The notes: generated from the sequence alone by a model not told the origin. 64,000 bases of DNA from Marinibacterium sp. (GCA_025800215.1 JAOXSC010000022.1:1-64000); one strand, 5' to 3'. Counted from the stretch's first letter, positions 26,563 through 36,143 are shown. Program-made: numbers and translations.

Positions 26563-27548
26563 GGCGTGCCCTCCTGCGGCAGAATACCGGCTTCGGCCGA
26601 AGACGTGACCCTGGTGTCAGGGTCGCCATCTGTGGCGGCCGCCAGCAACGGCTCAAGCCGGTCGAGCGCGTAGTCGAGGCTCAGCGGGCTGGAATGCGAC
26701 AGCGCCGCCGACAGGGTCGGGTCGGCATAGATTTCGCGCCCTTCGCGATGGGCCCGCATCAACGGACGCAGCGGCATCCGGTGCAGCGCGGGCAGCGACC
26801 CGCCCGCGTCGATCCAGATCAGCGCATCCACGTCGATGGGCGACAGATCCTCGGGCGGGATCAGCACATAGAAATTGTCCAGCGTGCCACGATCATTGAT
26901 CGCCTGCGGGATGCGGAACCCCAGCCGTTCAAGAAACTGGCCGCGAATGTCGCGGTTGGTATAGGCGCCGATCTGCCCGGCCCAGACCACCGCCGCCGAC
27001 GCACCCTGCCAGTCGGGATGCGCCGCGCGCAGATCGGCAAAACGGGCATCAAGGCGCGCGATGATCTCGTCGGCGCGGGTGCTCTTGCCGGTGGCCCGGC
27101 CCAGCACCCGCAGCATGTCCTGCCAGGACATGCCATAGTCGCCCGCCCCCGCCTGCGGGCCGATTGTCGGGGCAATGCGTGACAGCAGCGCGTGATCCCG
27201 CGCGCTCATCCCCGACCACTGGCCAACGATCAGATCGGGATCGAGCGCGGCAATCTGTTCGACGTCGATCTCACCGCGCAGCACCACCGGCGTGGCGCCA
27301 CCCAGCTCATCCTGCGCCCAGGGCCAGACCCCGTAAGGGTCGGTGCCATACCATTTGCGCAGGGCATGGGGCACCTCGTCCAGGGCGAGCAGAAAATCGT
27401 GGCCGATAAAGCTCAGCGAGACGATGCGCTCGGGTTTGGTCTCGATCCGGGCGGTGCCAAAGGCATGCGGGATCTCGACCGGAAACGCCTGCGCCCCCGC
27501 CAAAGCGGGGGCGAAGACACAGACAACAAAGGTCAGCAGTCGCAGCAT
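26559..27548 (-). CDS. Periplasmic iron-siderophore binding protein (FepB-like)
   Basis: 329 residues. Signal peptide about 1-19 (LLTFVVCVFAPALAGAQA). The class III binding-protein fold shows in ERIVSLSFIGHDFLLAL, a DPDLIVGQWSG segment and a long backbone helix. It lies 21 bases downstream of the receptor gene and overlaps the first permease by four bases. The probable cargo is the ferric siderophore taken in by that receptor. Confidence 0.87.
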   Translation of the reverse strand: MLRLLTFVVCVFAPALAGAQAFPVEIPHAFGTARIETKPERIVSLSFIGHDFLLALDEVPHALRKWYGTDPYGVWPWAQDELGGATPVVLRGEIDVEQIAALDPDLIVGQWSGMSARDHALLSRIAPTIGPQAGAGDYGMSWQDMLRVLGRATGKSTRADEIIARLDARFADLRAAHPDWQGASAAVVWAGQIGAYTNRDIRGQFLERLGFRIPQAINDRGTLDNFYVLIPPEDLSPIDVDALIWIDAGGSLPALHRMPLRPLMRAHREGREIYADPTLSAALSHSSPLSLDYALDRLEPLLAAATDGDPDTRVTSSAEAGILPQEGTP

Positions 27549-27569
27549 GTCAGCTGTCTGGCACTGCGA

Positions 27570-29783
27570 TCAGAACCGGCGCGACAGCGTCAGTTCGATC
27601 GTGCGGCCCGCGCCATAGGCACATCCGCCCGCCTGCGCGACATTTGCACCCGGGATCAGGGCTGCGGTGCTGCCGATCTGGCAATAGGTCACGTATTCCT
27701 TGTCGCCCAGGTTGCGTGCCGCCAGCGTGCCCACCCAGCCGTTCTTTTCATAGGTGACCGACGCATCGAACACGGTGACCGCATCCAGCTTGAACGCTTC
27801 GGTATTTGCACTGTCCGAATAGCGCGACCCGGTATAACGCGCGCCCGCGCCAAACCGCAGCCCCGGTACGGTCTGCACATCATAGGCCAGCCACAGCGCG
27901 GCTGCGTTCTTGGGGATGCGTGCCAGCTGGTTGCCCTGGTTGGCCGCGTCCTGAGTGATCTCGCCGTCAATGTAGGTATAGCTGCCCAGAACCGAAACGC
28001 CGTTGTCGAAAGCATAGTTCGCTTCAAGCTCGATCCCGCGCGAGCGGACTTCGCCCACCTGCTCAAAGGCACCGGGGAAGCCGGCGATCGGCTGAATGGT
28101 GTTCTTCTTTTCGATGTTGAACAGCGCCAGACCGATCAGGGAATTCTTGCCCAGCGGACGGAAGCGGGCGCCCAGCTCATAGGAATTGGCCTCTTCGACA
28201 TCCAGCGGTTTGCCGGTGCCATCAATGCCTGCAGGCGGCAGGTTGAACGACCGCGACAGCGCGCCATAGACCGTCACACCGTTGGTAAAGTTGTAGGACG
28301 CGCCAAGGTTGCCGCTGGTGTAGCTTTTGTCATTCGACTGCGACAGCCCGTTGCGCGTTGCATCAATGTTCACCCAGTCATGACGCAGCCCGGCATCAAC
28401 AACGATGTTTTCACCGATCTCGAAATTGCCAAGCACGTAAAGGCCCGTCTGCGAGACATCCTGCGTTTCCTGCGTCACGCGCGGGGTCGTGGGCACACCG
28501 GGCAGCGGGAAGATCTGACCGGTCTGCAGCAGATGCGTGCCGCCATAGCCAAAGCCGTAGGTGTTGTCATATTCGCCACGGTAATAGTCGACCCCGCCCA
28601 GAACGGTGCCCGACACGGTGCCGGTGTTGAATTCCTTCAGCAGGGCGTTGTCGAACGTGGTCTGACGGGTGATCTGATCGACGTCGAAATTGACCAGCGT
28701 TGCGGCATCAATCGCACCCGAAATGGGCGGGAACCCGGCCAGAATGGTCGAGCTGAAAAACGAATCCGCATAGGCGGTTTCGTTGGTCCATTCATTGCGG
28801 GCAAAGCGCGCCCGCGACCGCAGGGTCAGGCCGCTGTCGAATTCATGATCGAACTCGTATCCCAGATAGCTCTGGGTGGTGCTGATGTCATTGCGGTTGG
28901 GGTTGTTGGAATAGAAATCCGGCCCGTATGTCCCCAGCGGATTGGGCAGCTGCGACCCGTATTGCGGCACCAGCACATAGGTGTCGCCGACATTGTCTTG
29001 CTGGTACTGGGCAAACAGCGTCAGATTGGTCTGATCGGTCGGCGCCCAGGTGATCGACGGCGCCAGATAGAGACGGCTTTCATCCACATCGTCGAACTGG
29101 GTGCCCTGGCGCCCGCCCAGGGCCACAAAGCGATAGGCCAGTGTGTCGTTCAGGATCCCGGTGTCATCGACGCCCAGCTCCAGCCCGCCGTGGCTTGACG
29201 TGCGCGCCATCACCTCGGTCGCGTCGTCAAAGGTCGGGCGCTTGGTGACCGAATTCACCAGCCCGCCCGGTTCGTTGGCACCGTAAAGGCTTGCCGTGGG
29301 ACCGCGCAGCACCTCGATGCGCTCAACGCCAAAGGTCTCGGTGCGCCACGCGCCCCAGCCATAAAGGCGCAGCGGCATGCCGTCGCGATAATTGCCGCTG
29401 ACCTGCGCATCAAACCCGCGGATGGCGAACTGGTCATAGCGACTGTCGAGCCCGAAGGTCTGCGTGGTCACGCCCGGCGTATAGGCAATGGCATCTTCCA
29501 GCGACCGCGCGCCCTGATCCTGGATCTGGCGTTCAGTGACAACACTGACCGAACGCGGCGTCGTGGCCAGATCGCCCGGCAGGCCGCGCGTGCCGGTGCT
29601 GGCGGCTTTGGCCGCCAGACCGTCCACATCCTGCAGCACGTCCCGGTCATCGTCACCGGTCACTACGATGGTTCCGATGTCCACTGCGGGCTCGGCCGTA
29701 TCCTGTGCCAGTGCAGGCTGTGCCGCCAGCCCCACGGCGACGATCAGCGATCCGGTCTCAAGGATCTTGTTCTTGTTTGCCAT
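27570..29783 (-). CDS. TonB-dependent siderophore receptor, head of the siderophore uptake operon
   Basis: 737 residues. Signal peptide (ILETGSLIVAVGLAAQPALAQ, about 7-27), TonB-box-like DIGTIVVTGDD, plug domain with TPRSVSVVTERQIQDQG and IEVLRGPTASLYGANEPGG (the FhuA/FpvA-type siderophore receptor pattern), and a barrel ending LTLSRRF. The ATG at 29783 is chosen because GGAG lies 8 bases upstream and a signal peptide begins there; upstream codons look non-coding. It is followed by the binding protein, two permeases, ATPase and reductase, a complete import-to-release pathway. Confidence 0.9.
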   Translation of the reverse strand: MANKNKILETGSLIVAVGLAAQPALAQDTAEPAVDIGTIVVTGDDDRDVLQDVDGLAAKAASTGTRGLPGDLATTPRSVSVVTERQIQDQGARSLEDAIAYTPGVTTQTFGLDSRYDQFAIRGFDAQVSGNYRDGMPLRLYGWGAWRTETFGVERIEVLRGPTASLYGANEPGGLVNSVTKRPTFDDATEVMARTSSHGGLELGVDDTGILNDTLAYRFVALGGRQGTQFDDVDESRLYLAPSITWAPTDQTNLTLFAQYQQDNVGDTYVLVPQYGSQLPNPLGTYGPDFYSNNPNRNDISTTQSYLGYEFDHEFDSGLTLRSRARFARNEWTNETAYADSFFSSTILAGFPPISGAIDAATLVNFDVDQITRQTTFDNALLKEFNTGTVSGTVLGGVDYYRGEYDNTYGFGYGGTHLLQTGQIFPLPGVPTTPRVTQETQDVSQTGLYVLGNFEIGENIVVDAGLRHDWVNIDATRNGLSQSNDKSYTSGNLGASYNFTNGVTVYGALSRSFNLPPAGIDGTGKPLDVEEANSYELGARFRPLGKNSLIGLALFNIEKKNTIQPIAGFPGAFEQVGEVRSRGIELEANYAFDNGVSVLGSYTYIDGEITQDAANQGNQLARIPKNAAALWLAYDVQTVPGLRFGAGARYTGSRYSDSANTEAFKLDAVTVFDASVTYEKNGWVGTLAARNLGDKEYVTYCQIGSTAALIPGANVAQAGGCAYGAGRTIELTLSRRF

Positions 29784-30060
29784 TGCAATCTCCGAAGGCC
29801 GGCAGGACGCCAGCGCAATTCTGATGCACAGGCCGGACCTGTCCCTCCGAATGCGGGAACACGCCAGTCGGCATATGCGAAATGTCTGGTGGTTTTGCTG
29901 GAGATGGCCTGCGTTCACAGGCGCGCTCTGGCTCATGTTGCGCGACAGGTGGTCAGCGGCATGTTCCCCGCCGCTTAGGTAGCTGGTGCTATCATGTCAA
30001 TACCAAACCAACGTCACCCTGGCGGCACCAGATCGCAGGACCGGTCGCGCGGGCGGCAGC
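29784..30060. other. Intergenic region between the two siderophore operons
   Basis: 277 bases holding the promoter region of the receptor gene to its left and the end of the second importer operon to its right. I see no gene, no copy of the ATGCA-N2-TGCAT palindrome and no strong terminator. The stretch around 29975-30000 is less GC-rich than its neighbours. Confidence 0.5.
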
Positions 30061-30813
30061 TCAGACGCAGACCATGGGCCTGCCCTGAACATGGGCAACC
30101 GTCGCATCCGTGTCGAACACGGTGCGCAGAAATGCGTCGGTCACCACCGCGCCCGGCGCGCCATCGGCGACCACCCGCCCCGATTTCAGCGCCACGATGC
30201 GATCGGCATAGGCGGCGGCATAGTTGATGTCATGCAGCACGATCACCACCGTGCGCCCGTCCTGCCGCGCGAGGTCGCGCAGCCGGTGCATCAACCCGCG
30301 CGACGCGGCAATGTCGAGATTGTTGAGCGGTTCGTCCAGCAGCAGATAATCGGTGTCCTGCGCATAGGCCATCGCCACAAACGCGCGCTGCCGCTGCCCG
30401 CCCGACAGCGTGTCCAGCGCCCGCGCGGCCAGATCGTCAAGCTCGAACGCGGCCAGCGCGGCATCGACCCGGACCAGATCCTGCGGCGTCGGGCGACCCT
30501 TGTGATAGGGGTAGCGGCCAAATCCCACCAGATCGCGCACGCTCAGCCGGCTGGCCACATCCAGATGCTGCGGCAGGATCGCAAGCGTGCGCGCCAGCAC
30601 ATCGTCGCGCACCTGTCCGATCACATGCCCATCCACGGTGATGCGCCCCGTTTGCAGCGGCTGAAGCCGCGCGATCAGCGACAGCAGCGTCGACTTGCCC
30701 GCCCCGTTGGGTCCCACCAGCGCCACGATCCCGCCCTTGCCGATCTCAAGCGACACATCTCTCAGGATCGGCTGGCCCCCGATCCCATGGCAAACGGCAT
30801 CAATCCGGATCAT
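30061..30813 (-). CDS. Iron-chelate ABC transporter ATP-binding protein (second system)
   Basis: 250 residues. Walker A GPNGAGKST (about 34-42), signature LSGGQRQR, Walker B YLLLDEPLNNLD and switch His in VIVLHDINYAAAYADR. The LNNLD wording and DIAASRGLMHRLRDLA segment are typical of the catecholate/anguibactin-type (FatE, CeuD, VctC) ATPases. It overlaps the upstream permease by four bases and is the last gene of its operon. Confidence 0.87.
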   Translation of the reverse strand: MIRIDAVCHGIGGQPILRDVSLEIGKGGIVALVGPNGAGKSTLLSLIARLQPLQTGRITVDGHVIGQVRDDVLARTLAILPQHLDVASRLSVRDLVGFGRYPYHKGRPTPQDLVRVDAALAAFELDDLAARALDTLSGGQRQRAFVAMAYAQDTDYLLLDEPLNNLDIAASRGLMHRLRDLARQDGRTVVIVLHDINYAAAYADRIVALKSGRVVADGAPGAVVTDAFLRTVFDTDATVAHVQGRPMVCV

Positions 30814-31748
30814 CGCAGCATCCTCAGCAACAGCACAAGAAACGACAGGCCGCCCACGGCCTCGATCACCACGCTCAGCGGTGTGGTCAGACCCATCACA
30901 TGTTCCAGCAGCCCCTGCCCTCCGATCAGCACGATCCCTGCCACCAGCCCGGTGGCAGGCAGCAGCACGGCATGGCGATGGGTCGGGAACAGCAGGTAGG
31001 TCAAGTTCGTCACCAGCAGGCCCAGAAACGTCACCGGCCCCACCAATGCGGTGGACACCGCCACCAGAAGCGACACCAGCAGCAGAACCGCGCGGCGCGA
31101 CCGCGGGCCGGGCTCGCCCAGCGATAGCGCCAGATCAGGGCCCAGCCCAATGACGTCGAGCCGGTGGCGCATCCGCCAGATGGCAATTCCGCAGATCGCG
31201 GTGATGCCGCCTGCAATGGTCAGAAGATCGGGATCGACATTGGAAAACCGGGCAAAGGCAGCCCCCTGCAGGACCGCATATTCGTTCGGGTCGATCACAC
31301 GCATCAGAAACCCGGTCAGCGAACGGATCAGCACCGACAGAACCACGCCCGTCAGCAGCAGCCGCATCAGATCCCTGCCATTGGCCCGCAGCACCAGCCC
31401 GAACAGCCCCAACGCCCCCAGACAGAGCAGCGCCACATTGCCCAGCATCATGACCTGCGGCGGGATCGCCAGATAGGCCGGCACCCCGAGCACCCAGATC
31501 AGCAGGCCAAGACCCAGCATGTAAAGCGCATCGAACCCCATGATTGCCGGGGTCAGGATACGGTTGCCGGTGAGTGTCTGAAAGATCAGCGTTGACCAGG
31601 CAATGGCAACACCGACCAGCAGCAGCGCCAGCAGCTTCTGACCGCGAAACGCCAGCACAAACCCCCAGTCGCCGCGCGCGCCGATCACCAGATAGCCCAG
31701 CATGCACAGGCCCAGAACCGCACTCAGCCCGACCAGCCTAAGCCGCAT
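30810..31748 (-). CDS. Iron-chelate ABC transporter permease (FatC/CeuC-like)
   Basis: 312 residues, FecCD family. An N-terminal helix (RLVGLSAVLGLCMLGYLVIGA) is followed by WSTLIFQTLTGNRILTPAIMGFDALYMLG, the marker of the anguibactin/vibrioferrin-like permease branch, and GPVTFLGLLVTNLTYLL in the coupling region. It overlaps the upstream permease by 11 bases. Confidence 0.86.
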   Translation of the reverse strand: MRLRLVGLSAVLGLCMLGYLVIGARGDWGFVLAFRGQKLLALLLVGVAIAWSTLIFQTLTGNRILTPAIMGFDALYMLGLGLLIWVLGVPAYLAIPPQVMMLGNVALLCLGALGLFGLVLRANGRDLMRLLLTGVVLSVLIRSLTGFLMRVIDPNEYAVLQGAAFARFSNVDPDLLTIAGGITAICGIAIWRMRHRLDVIGLGPDLALSLGEPGPRSRRAVLLLVSLLVAVSTALVGPVTFLGLLVTNLTYLLFPTHRHAVLLPATGLVAGIVLIGGQGLLEHVMGLTTPLSVVIEAVGGLSFLVLLLRMLR

Positions 31749-32679
31749 GACCGCGTGCCCCGTAAAGCAGCCACAGAAAGAGGCCCGCGCCCACGATGCC
31801 GATCACCGTGCCTGCGGGGATCTCGAACGGGTGGATCACCAGTCGGCCCAGCAGATCCGCACCCAGCACCAGCGCCCCGCCCATCAGCGCGGTGGCCGGC
31901 AGCGCCCGGCGCATGTTGTCGCCGGTGGACTGGCTGACCAGATTGGGCACCACCAGCCCCACAAACGGGATCAGCCCCACCGTCACCACCGTCAGCCCCG
32001 CCACAACCGAAATCATCACCAGACCTGTCAGCACGATCTGGCGATGGTTCAGGCCAAGGTTCACGCTGACCGCGTCGCCCAGACCCAGGATGGAAAACTG
32101 ATCCGCCACCACATAGATCAGCGCCGCCGCAAGCCCCGCCAGCCACAACAGTTCATAACGCCCGCGCATGACGCCGGAAAATTCGCCATTCATCCAGATT
32201 TCCACAAATTGCAGCAGGTCGGTCTGATAGGCGACAAATGTCGTGCCCGCCCAGATCACGCCGCCATAGATCAGCCCGACCAGCGGGATCAGCAGCGGCT
32301 GGGTCGGCGGCACCCGTCGCACCAAAGCAAAGAACCCCAGCGATGCCGCCAGCGCGGTCAGCGACGCCATCCCCATCTGCACCCCGATCGGGGCGGCGGG
32401 CATCACCAGAACCGCAAGCAGAATGCCCAGGGCAGCCCCCTGCCCGGTGCCCGATGTCATCGGATCGACAAAGCGGTTGCGCGCGATCTGCTGCATGATC
32501 TGCCCGGCCACTGCCAGAGATGCCCCCGTCAGCAGCGCCGCACAGGTGCGCGGCAGGCGGCTGTCGCGCAGAACCGGCCAGATCTCGGCCAGGGTCGCCG
32601 GCCACAGGTCGATCGCCCCGACCCCAAGCGACACCAGCGCCAGCAGCGCTACGGCCAGCAGGCTCAGACCCGAACGCAT
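31738..32679 (-). CDS. Iron-chelate ABC transporter permease (FatD/CeuB-like)
   Basis: 313 residues, FecCD family. Markers are RDSRLPRTCAALLTGASLAVAG, MQQIARNRFVDPMTSGTGQG and VTVGLIPFVGLVVPNLV. The ATG at 32679, seven bases after the binding-protein stop, is preferred to a TTG at 32709 that would overlap that gene by 23 bases. It pairs with the following permease. Confidence 0.86.
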   Translation of the reverse strand: MRSGLSLLAVALLALVSLGVGAIDLWPATLAEIWPVLRDSRLPRTCAALLTGASLAVAGQIMQQIARNRFVDPMTSGTGQGAALGILLAVLVMPAAPIGVQMGMASLTALAASLGFFALVRRVPPTQPLLIPLVGLIYGGVIWAGTTFVAYQTDLLQFVEIWMNGEFSGVMRGRYELLWLAGLAAALIYVVADQFSILGLGDAVSVNLGLNHRQIVLTGLVMISVVAGLTVVTVGLIPFVGLVVPNLVSQSTGDNMRRALPATALMGGALVLGADLLGRLVIHPFEIPAGTVIGIVGAGLFLWLLYGARGHAA

Positions 32680-32686
32680 GGCGCGG

Positions 32687-33601
32687 TCAGCCCGCCGTGA
32701 ACCCTGCAATCAGATCATCCAGCACCCGCAGGGTCGACTGGATGCCACCGCCCGCAATATAGATGTCTGCGGCGTTCAGATAGATCACCTGACCGGTCTT
32801 CCAGGCCGTTGTTTCATGCACCAGTGCATTATCAAGCGTCGCCTTTGCGCCCGCGCCGGGCCGGCCGATGGCGGCCAGCCGGTCCACCACGATCAGCCAG
32901 TCGGGGTTGGCGTCGCGGATGAATTCGAACGAAATCGTCTCGCCATGGGTGGACACGCCGATTTCGGGCGCGGCTTCGGGCATGCCCAGATCGCGATGTA
33001 GCCAGCCAAAGCGCCCGCCCGCACCATAGGCGCTGATCTTGGGCCCGTTGGTCATCACCACAAGCGCGGTGCCCTTGCCCTGCAACGCCGCGCGGGCCTC
33101 GGCCAGACGCGCATCCAGCGCCTGCTCCAGCTCTTGCGCTTTGGCGGTCTTGCCAAAGATTTCGCCATAGGCGCGCAGCCGCGCCTTGGCGTCGGGCAGC
33201 GCATCATAGCCCACGGTCATGTCGATGCTGGGCGCGATGCGCGACATCGCCTCGAGCTGATCGGCGCTGCGGCTGCCCACCACGATCAGGTCGGGCGACA
33301 GCGCATTGAGCCCTTCGAAATCCGGCTCCCAGAAGGTTCCAAGCGCCTGAGCCCCGGCCGCCACATGATCAAGGTAGTCGACATAAAGCCCGTCCACCGT
33401 CGCCGCCACCGGCACATCCAGCGCGTCGATCGTATCAAGCGCGGCAATGTCATAGACCGCCACCGATTGCGGTGCGAACGGAACCTCGGCCGGGCCACGG
33501 GCCGTGTCGACCGTGACGCTGTCGGCATGGGCCGCACTGCCAAGCGCAAGGCAGACGGCGGCAATCGGGGCAAACAGAAAGGCGGAATTGAGGCGTTGCA
33601 T
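32687..33601 (-). CDS. Periplasmic iron-chelate binding protein (FatB/CeuE-like)
   Basis: 304 residues. Signal peptide about 1-26 (LFAPIAAVCLALGSAAHA). Family blocks are PQSVAVYDIAALDTIDALDV, FWEPDFEGLNALSPDLIVVGSRS and AAQGIQ-like C-terminal helix; the FEPDFE-type segment marks the enterochelin/anguibactin-binding group. AGGAGC precedes the ATG. A 14-bp palindrome 53 bases upstream may control this gene and the importer genes after it. Confidence 0.87.
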   Translation of the reverse strand: MQRLNSAFLFAPIAAVCLALGSAAHADSVTVDTARGPAEVPFAPQSVAVYDIAALDTIDALDVPVAATVDGLYVDYLDHVAAGAQALGTFWEPDFEGLNALSPDLIVVGSRSADQLEAMSRIAPSIDMTVGYDALPDAKARLRAYGEIFGKTAKAQELEQALDARLAEARAALQGKGTALVVMTNGPKISAYGAGGRFGWLHRDLGMPEAAPEIGVSTHGETISFEFIRDANPDWLIVVDRLAAIGRPGAGAKATLDNALVHETTAWKTGQVIYLNAADIYIAGGGIQSTLRVLDDLIAGFTAG

Positions 33602-33653
33602 GGCAGCTCCTATGACCAGTCGGCTGGGTTGGGGTCAGGTCTCGGGCTGGCGA

Positions 33654-33667
33654 CATGCAACTGCATG
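33654..33667 (-). promoter_or_regulatory. Putative operator CATGCA-N2-TGCATG, copy 2
   Basis: A 14-bp perfect inverted repeat in the 105-base gap between the DUF2218 gene and the binding-protein gene. Core and left flank match the site at 22561-22576 with one base different at the centre. Its place suggests that the importer (binding protein to ATPase) has its own regulated promoter in addition to read-through from the receptor. Confidence 0.5.
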
Positions 33668-33706
33668 AAACTGGCTCGGTCGTCTTTGCACATCCACTGG
33701 CAGGGA

Positions 33707-33994
33707 TCAATCCGACCAGATCAGCGGCTGCGGCGTTTCGCGAAAGGCAAAGCGCAGAAGATGATCTTCGATCACAGCCTTGGTCTGGTCGAGCCCGGCC
33801 CGATCGCCGGACTCGATGACAAAGTCCAGCCGGTCGGCCAGCGCCCGCATGCGCGCCCGGCCACACGAAAACGTGACCTCTCCTGTCTGATCATCGAACG
33901 TCGCGGGCACCTTGTGGGCAAAATGCTTGCAAAGCTGTTGCAGAAAGCGGCTGGCATTTGTGGTTTCATAAGTGCTGCGGGCGGTGATGGTCAT
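33707..33994 (-). CDS. DUF2218 protein of a siderophore operon
   Basis: 95 residues matching DUF2218: an N-terminal STYETTNASRFLQQLCKHFAHKVP, a beta segment VTFSCGRARMRA and a C-terminal IEDHLLRFAFRE followed by W. Stand-alone DUF2218 proteins are commonly encoded beside TonB receptors and siderophore reductases; the domain also forms the N terminus of the SIP protein at 22665-23726. Biochemical role unknown. The ATG at 33994 gives the domain length and lies 46 bases after the receptor stop. Confidence 0.85.
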   Translation of the reverse strand: MTITARSTYETTNASRFLQQLCKHFAHKVPATFDDQTGEVTFSCGRARMRALADRLDFVIESGDRAGLDQTKAVIEDHLLRFAFRETPQPLIWSD

Positions 33995-34040
33995 GGGGCC
34001 TCTCTGGCGTTGGGCTGGTCTGGACAAGCGGGCGGACGGA

Positions 34041-36143
34041 TCAGAAATGCGCCGTCAGACCCAGCGTGACGCGCCGTGGCGTGCCGTAAAAGTTGCCACG
34101 GGTGACCTGATTGACCCGCGTGTAATAGGTCCGGTCAAACAGGTTCTCAACCGACAGTTGCACCTTGACCTGATCATTGATCGGATAGCGCACCATCGCA
34201 TCGGCCACCACATAGGCCGGGGCGTCGATCGTCACCGGGCCCGACTGGCTTTCAAACCCGCTGGCATAGCGCACGCCAAAGCCCAGATCGACGCCTTCGA
34301 ACCGGCCCTGCTGCACCGTGTAGCGCCCCCAGAGCGACAGGTTGTGCGGCGATGTCGGATCGTCTTCGCGGTCGGTATCGACATAGGTATACCCGCCCGA
34401 TATCATCCAGCCCGGCGCCACCGCCCCCTGAACCAGCGCTTCGAACCCTTTGGTGGTGGCATCGCTGCCTTCGCGAAACGCGCCGGGGTTCAGCACGTCC
34501 GCCACCGCGCGGTTGCGATCGGTGATATGGAACAACGCCGTCTGCGTCGTCAGCCGCCCGCCATTGAAGCTGCCCTTGAGCCCAAGTTCAAACTGCTGCC
34601 CGATCACCGGATCAAGCTGCGAGCCGTCCGAGCGCTGTTCGACCTGCGGCTGGAAAATGTCGGAATAGCCGCCATAGACCGTCATCTGATCGGTGATGTC
34701 ATAGGTCAGCCCGATATTCGACACGAACCGGTTTTCGCTGATGTCCGACACCACCCGGTCGCGCCCGGTGTCCTTCGCGGTGCTTTCATAGGACACATAG
34801 CGCGTGCCCACCGACAGTTTCGACCGCAGCCCCAGATCAACCCGCCCCTGCGCATAGACGCCGTATTCTGTCGTGTCGGTCCGGGTGTTCAGGCGAAAAC
34901 CGGGACCAACGCCGGGAAAGGCGATGTCGGGTTCGGGGATCGCGGTGGCATCGAAGTCATTGATGTTCTGCACACCGGCGCTGAAATCGAAATTCTGCTT
35001 AAAGCTCTGATCGGTGCCGCGATAGTCGGCGCCGACCGTGACCTCGCCCACGGTGCCAAAGGCCGCAAAGGGCGACACCCAGTTCAGATCGACAAAGGTA
35101 TCGTCTTCGTCATAGTCGCGGGCAAAGGTGAACAGGCGGAAATCGCCGGTGGCGCGGTTGACCGGGCTGATGGGCAAGGCGCTTTTGATGGTGACATCGC
35201 GGCTGTAGCGGCGCGCGCTGCCCTTCAGGACACTGCCATTGTCGAAACTGTGTTCGAATTCGGCGAAGTATTCCAGATTGTCGCTTTCGAAATTGTTCCA
35301 GTCCGCCCCGATGAAGGTTTCACGCGGCACATCCAGCAGCGTGCCATCGGCAAAGGTCGGCAGCCCCGAAAACCGCAGCGCATCCTGTTTTTCCGCGATA
35401 AAGCCCAGCGACAGCAGCGTGCGTTCGCTCAGGTCCACATCCACCGTGCCCGACAGGCCATGGCGCTTGTTTTCGACAAAATCGACATAGGATTTCTTGT
35501 TGTCCACATAGCCGATCACCCGGCCCCGCACGGTGCCGTCCTTGTTCAGCGGGGTGCCGTAATCCAGTTCACCGCGATAGGCATCAAAGGATCCCACCGA
35601 CAGGGCGGCACGGCCCTGCGCGTCGGCGGTGGGGCGTTTGCGCACCAGGTTCAGCGTTCCCACAGGTTCGCCCGTGCCCTGATACACCCCCGACGGGCCC
35701 GACAGCAGCTCGACCCGGTCAAAGAACACCAGATCAGGCGCGGTGCCGTAAAGGCTCAGGAACGGGCGCGGCGCGCCGTCGATGTTATAGGTGAACACCT
35801 CGTGCCCGCGCGAATAGAGCGATCCGGTGTAGGGATCACCAAGCGCCAGGCTGAGATTGGGCAACACATAGGCGACCTCTTCTAGGCTGTTGGCATTGGC
35901 ATCCTCAAGCCGCTGTTCGGTAACCACGGTGATGGATTGCGGCACCTCGCGGATGTCGACCGGCTGGCGCCCGCCCACGGTGGCCAGCTCGGTTGCATAG
36001 GAATCGGTGCCTTCGGTGACCACGCCATCGCTGCCTTCGACAATGATGACCCCAAGATCAACGGTGGGCGCGTCCTGCGCCGCCAGAGGGGTTGCAAACA
36101 CCACACTGGTCAGAAGCAGAGAGCGCAGGGAACGCCGTGTCAT
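34041..36143 (-). CDS. TonB-dependent siderophore receptor (FhuE/FpvA type), second siderophore system
   Basis: 700 residues. Signal peptide (SLRSLLLTSVVFATPLAAQ), TonB-box-like DLGVIIVEGSDG, plug domain with REVPQSITVVTEQRLEDANANSLEE and VELLSGPSGVYQGTGEPVG, and a barrel ending VTLGLTAHF. The ATG at 36143 is chosen for the signal peptide; further upstream is the divergent AraC gene. Arrangement with a divergent PchR-like AraC regulator is classic for siderophore receptors induced by their own ligand. DUF2218 and an importer follow. Confidence 0.9.
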   Translation of the reverse strand: MTRRSLRSLLLTSVVFATPLAAQDAPTVDLGVIIVEGSDGVVTEGTDSYATELATVGGRQPVDIREVPQSITVVTEQRLEDANANSLEEVAYVLPNLSLALGDPYTGSLYSRGHEVFTYNIDGAPRPFLSLYGTAPDLVFFDRVELLSGPSGVYQGTGEPVGTLNLVRKRPTADAQGRAALSVGSFDAYRGELDYGTPLNKDGTVRGRVIGYVDNKKSYVDFVENKRHGLSGTVDVDLSERTLLSLGFIAEKQDALRFSGLPTFADGTLLDVPRETFIGADWNNFESDNLEYFAEFEHSFDNGSVLKGSARRYSRDVTIKSALPISPVNRATGDFRLFTFARDYDEDDTFVDLNWVSPFAAFGTVGEVTVGADYRGTDQSFKQNFDFSAGVQNINDFDATAIPEPDIAFPGVGPGFRLNTRTDTTEYGVYAQGRVDLGLRSKLSVGTRYVSYESTAKDTGRDRVVSDISENRFVSNIGLTYDITDQMTVYGGYSDIFQPQVEQRSDGSQLDPVIGQQFELGLKGSFNGGRLTTQTALFHITDRNRAVADVLNPGAFREGSDATTKGFEALVQGAVAPGWMISGGYTYVDTDREDDPTSPHNLSLWGRYTVQQGRFEGVDLGFGVRYASGFESQSGPVTIDAPAYVVADAMVRYPINDQVKVQLSVENLFDRTYYTRVNQVTRGNFYGTPRRVTLGLTAHF

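Noticed and set aside
27192-29198. 668-codon plus-strand frame opposite the siderophore receptor and binding protein
   Set aside because: Spans the boundary of two real genes on the other strand and lacks any recognisable domain.
33972-35885. 637-codon plus-strand frame opposite the siderophore receptor
   Set aside because: The minus strand encodes an obvious TonB receptor with signal peptide and plug motifs; the plus frame has no family features or ribosome site.
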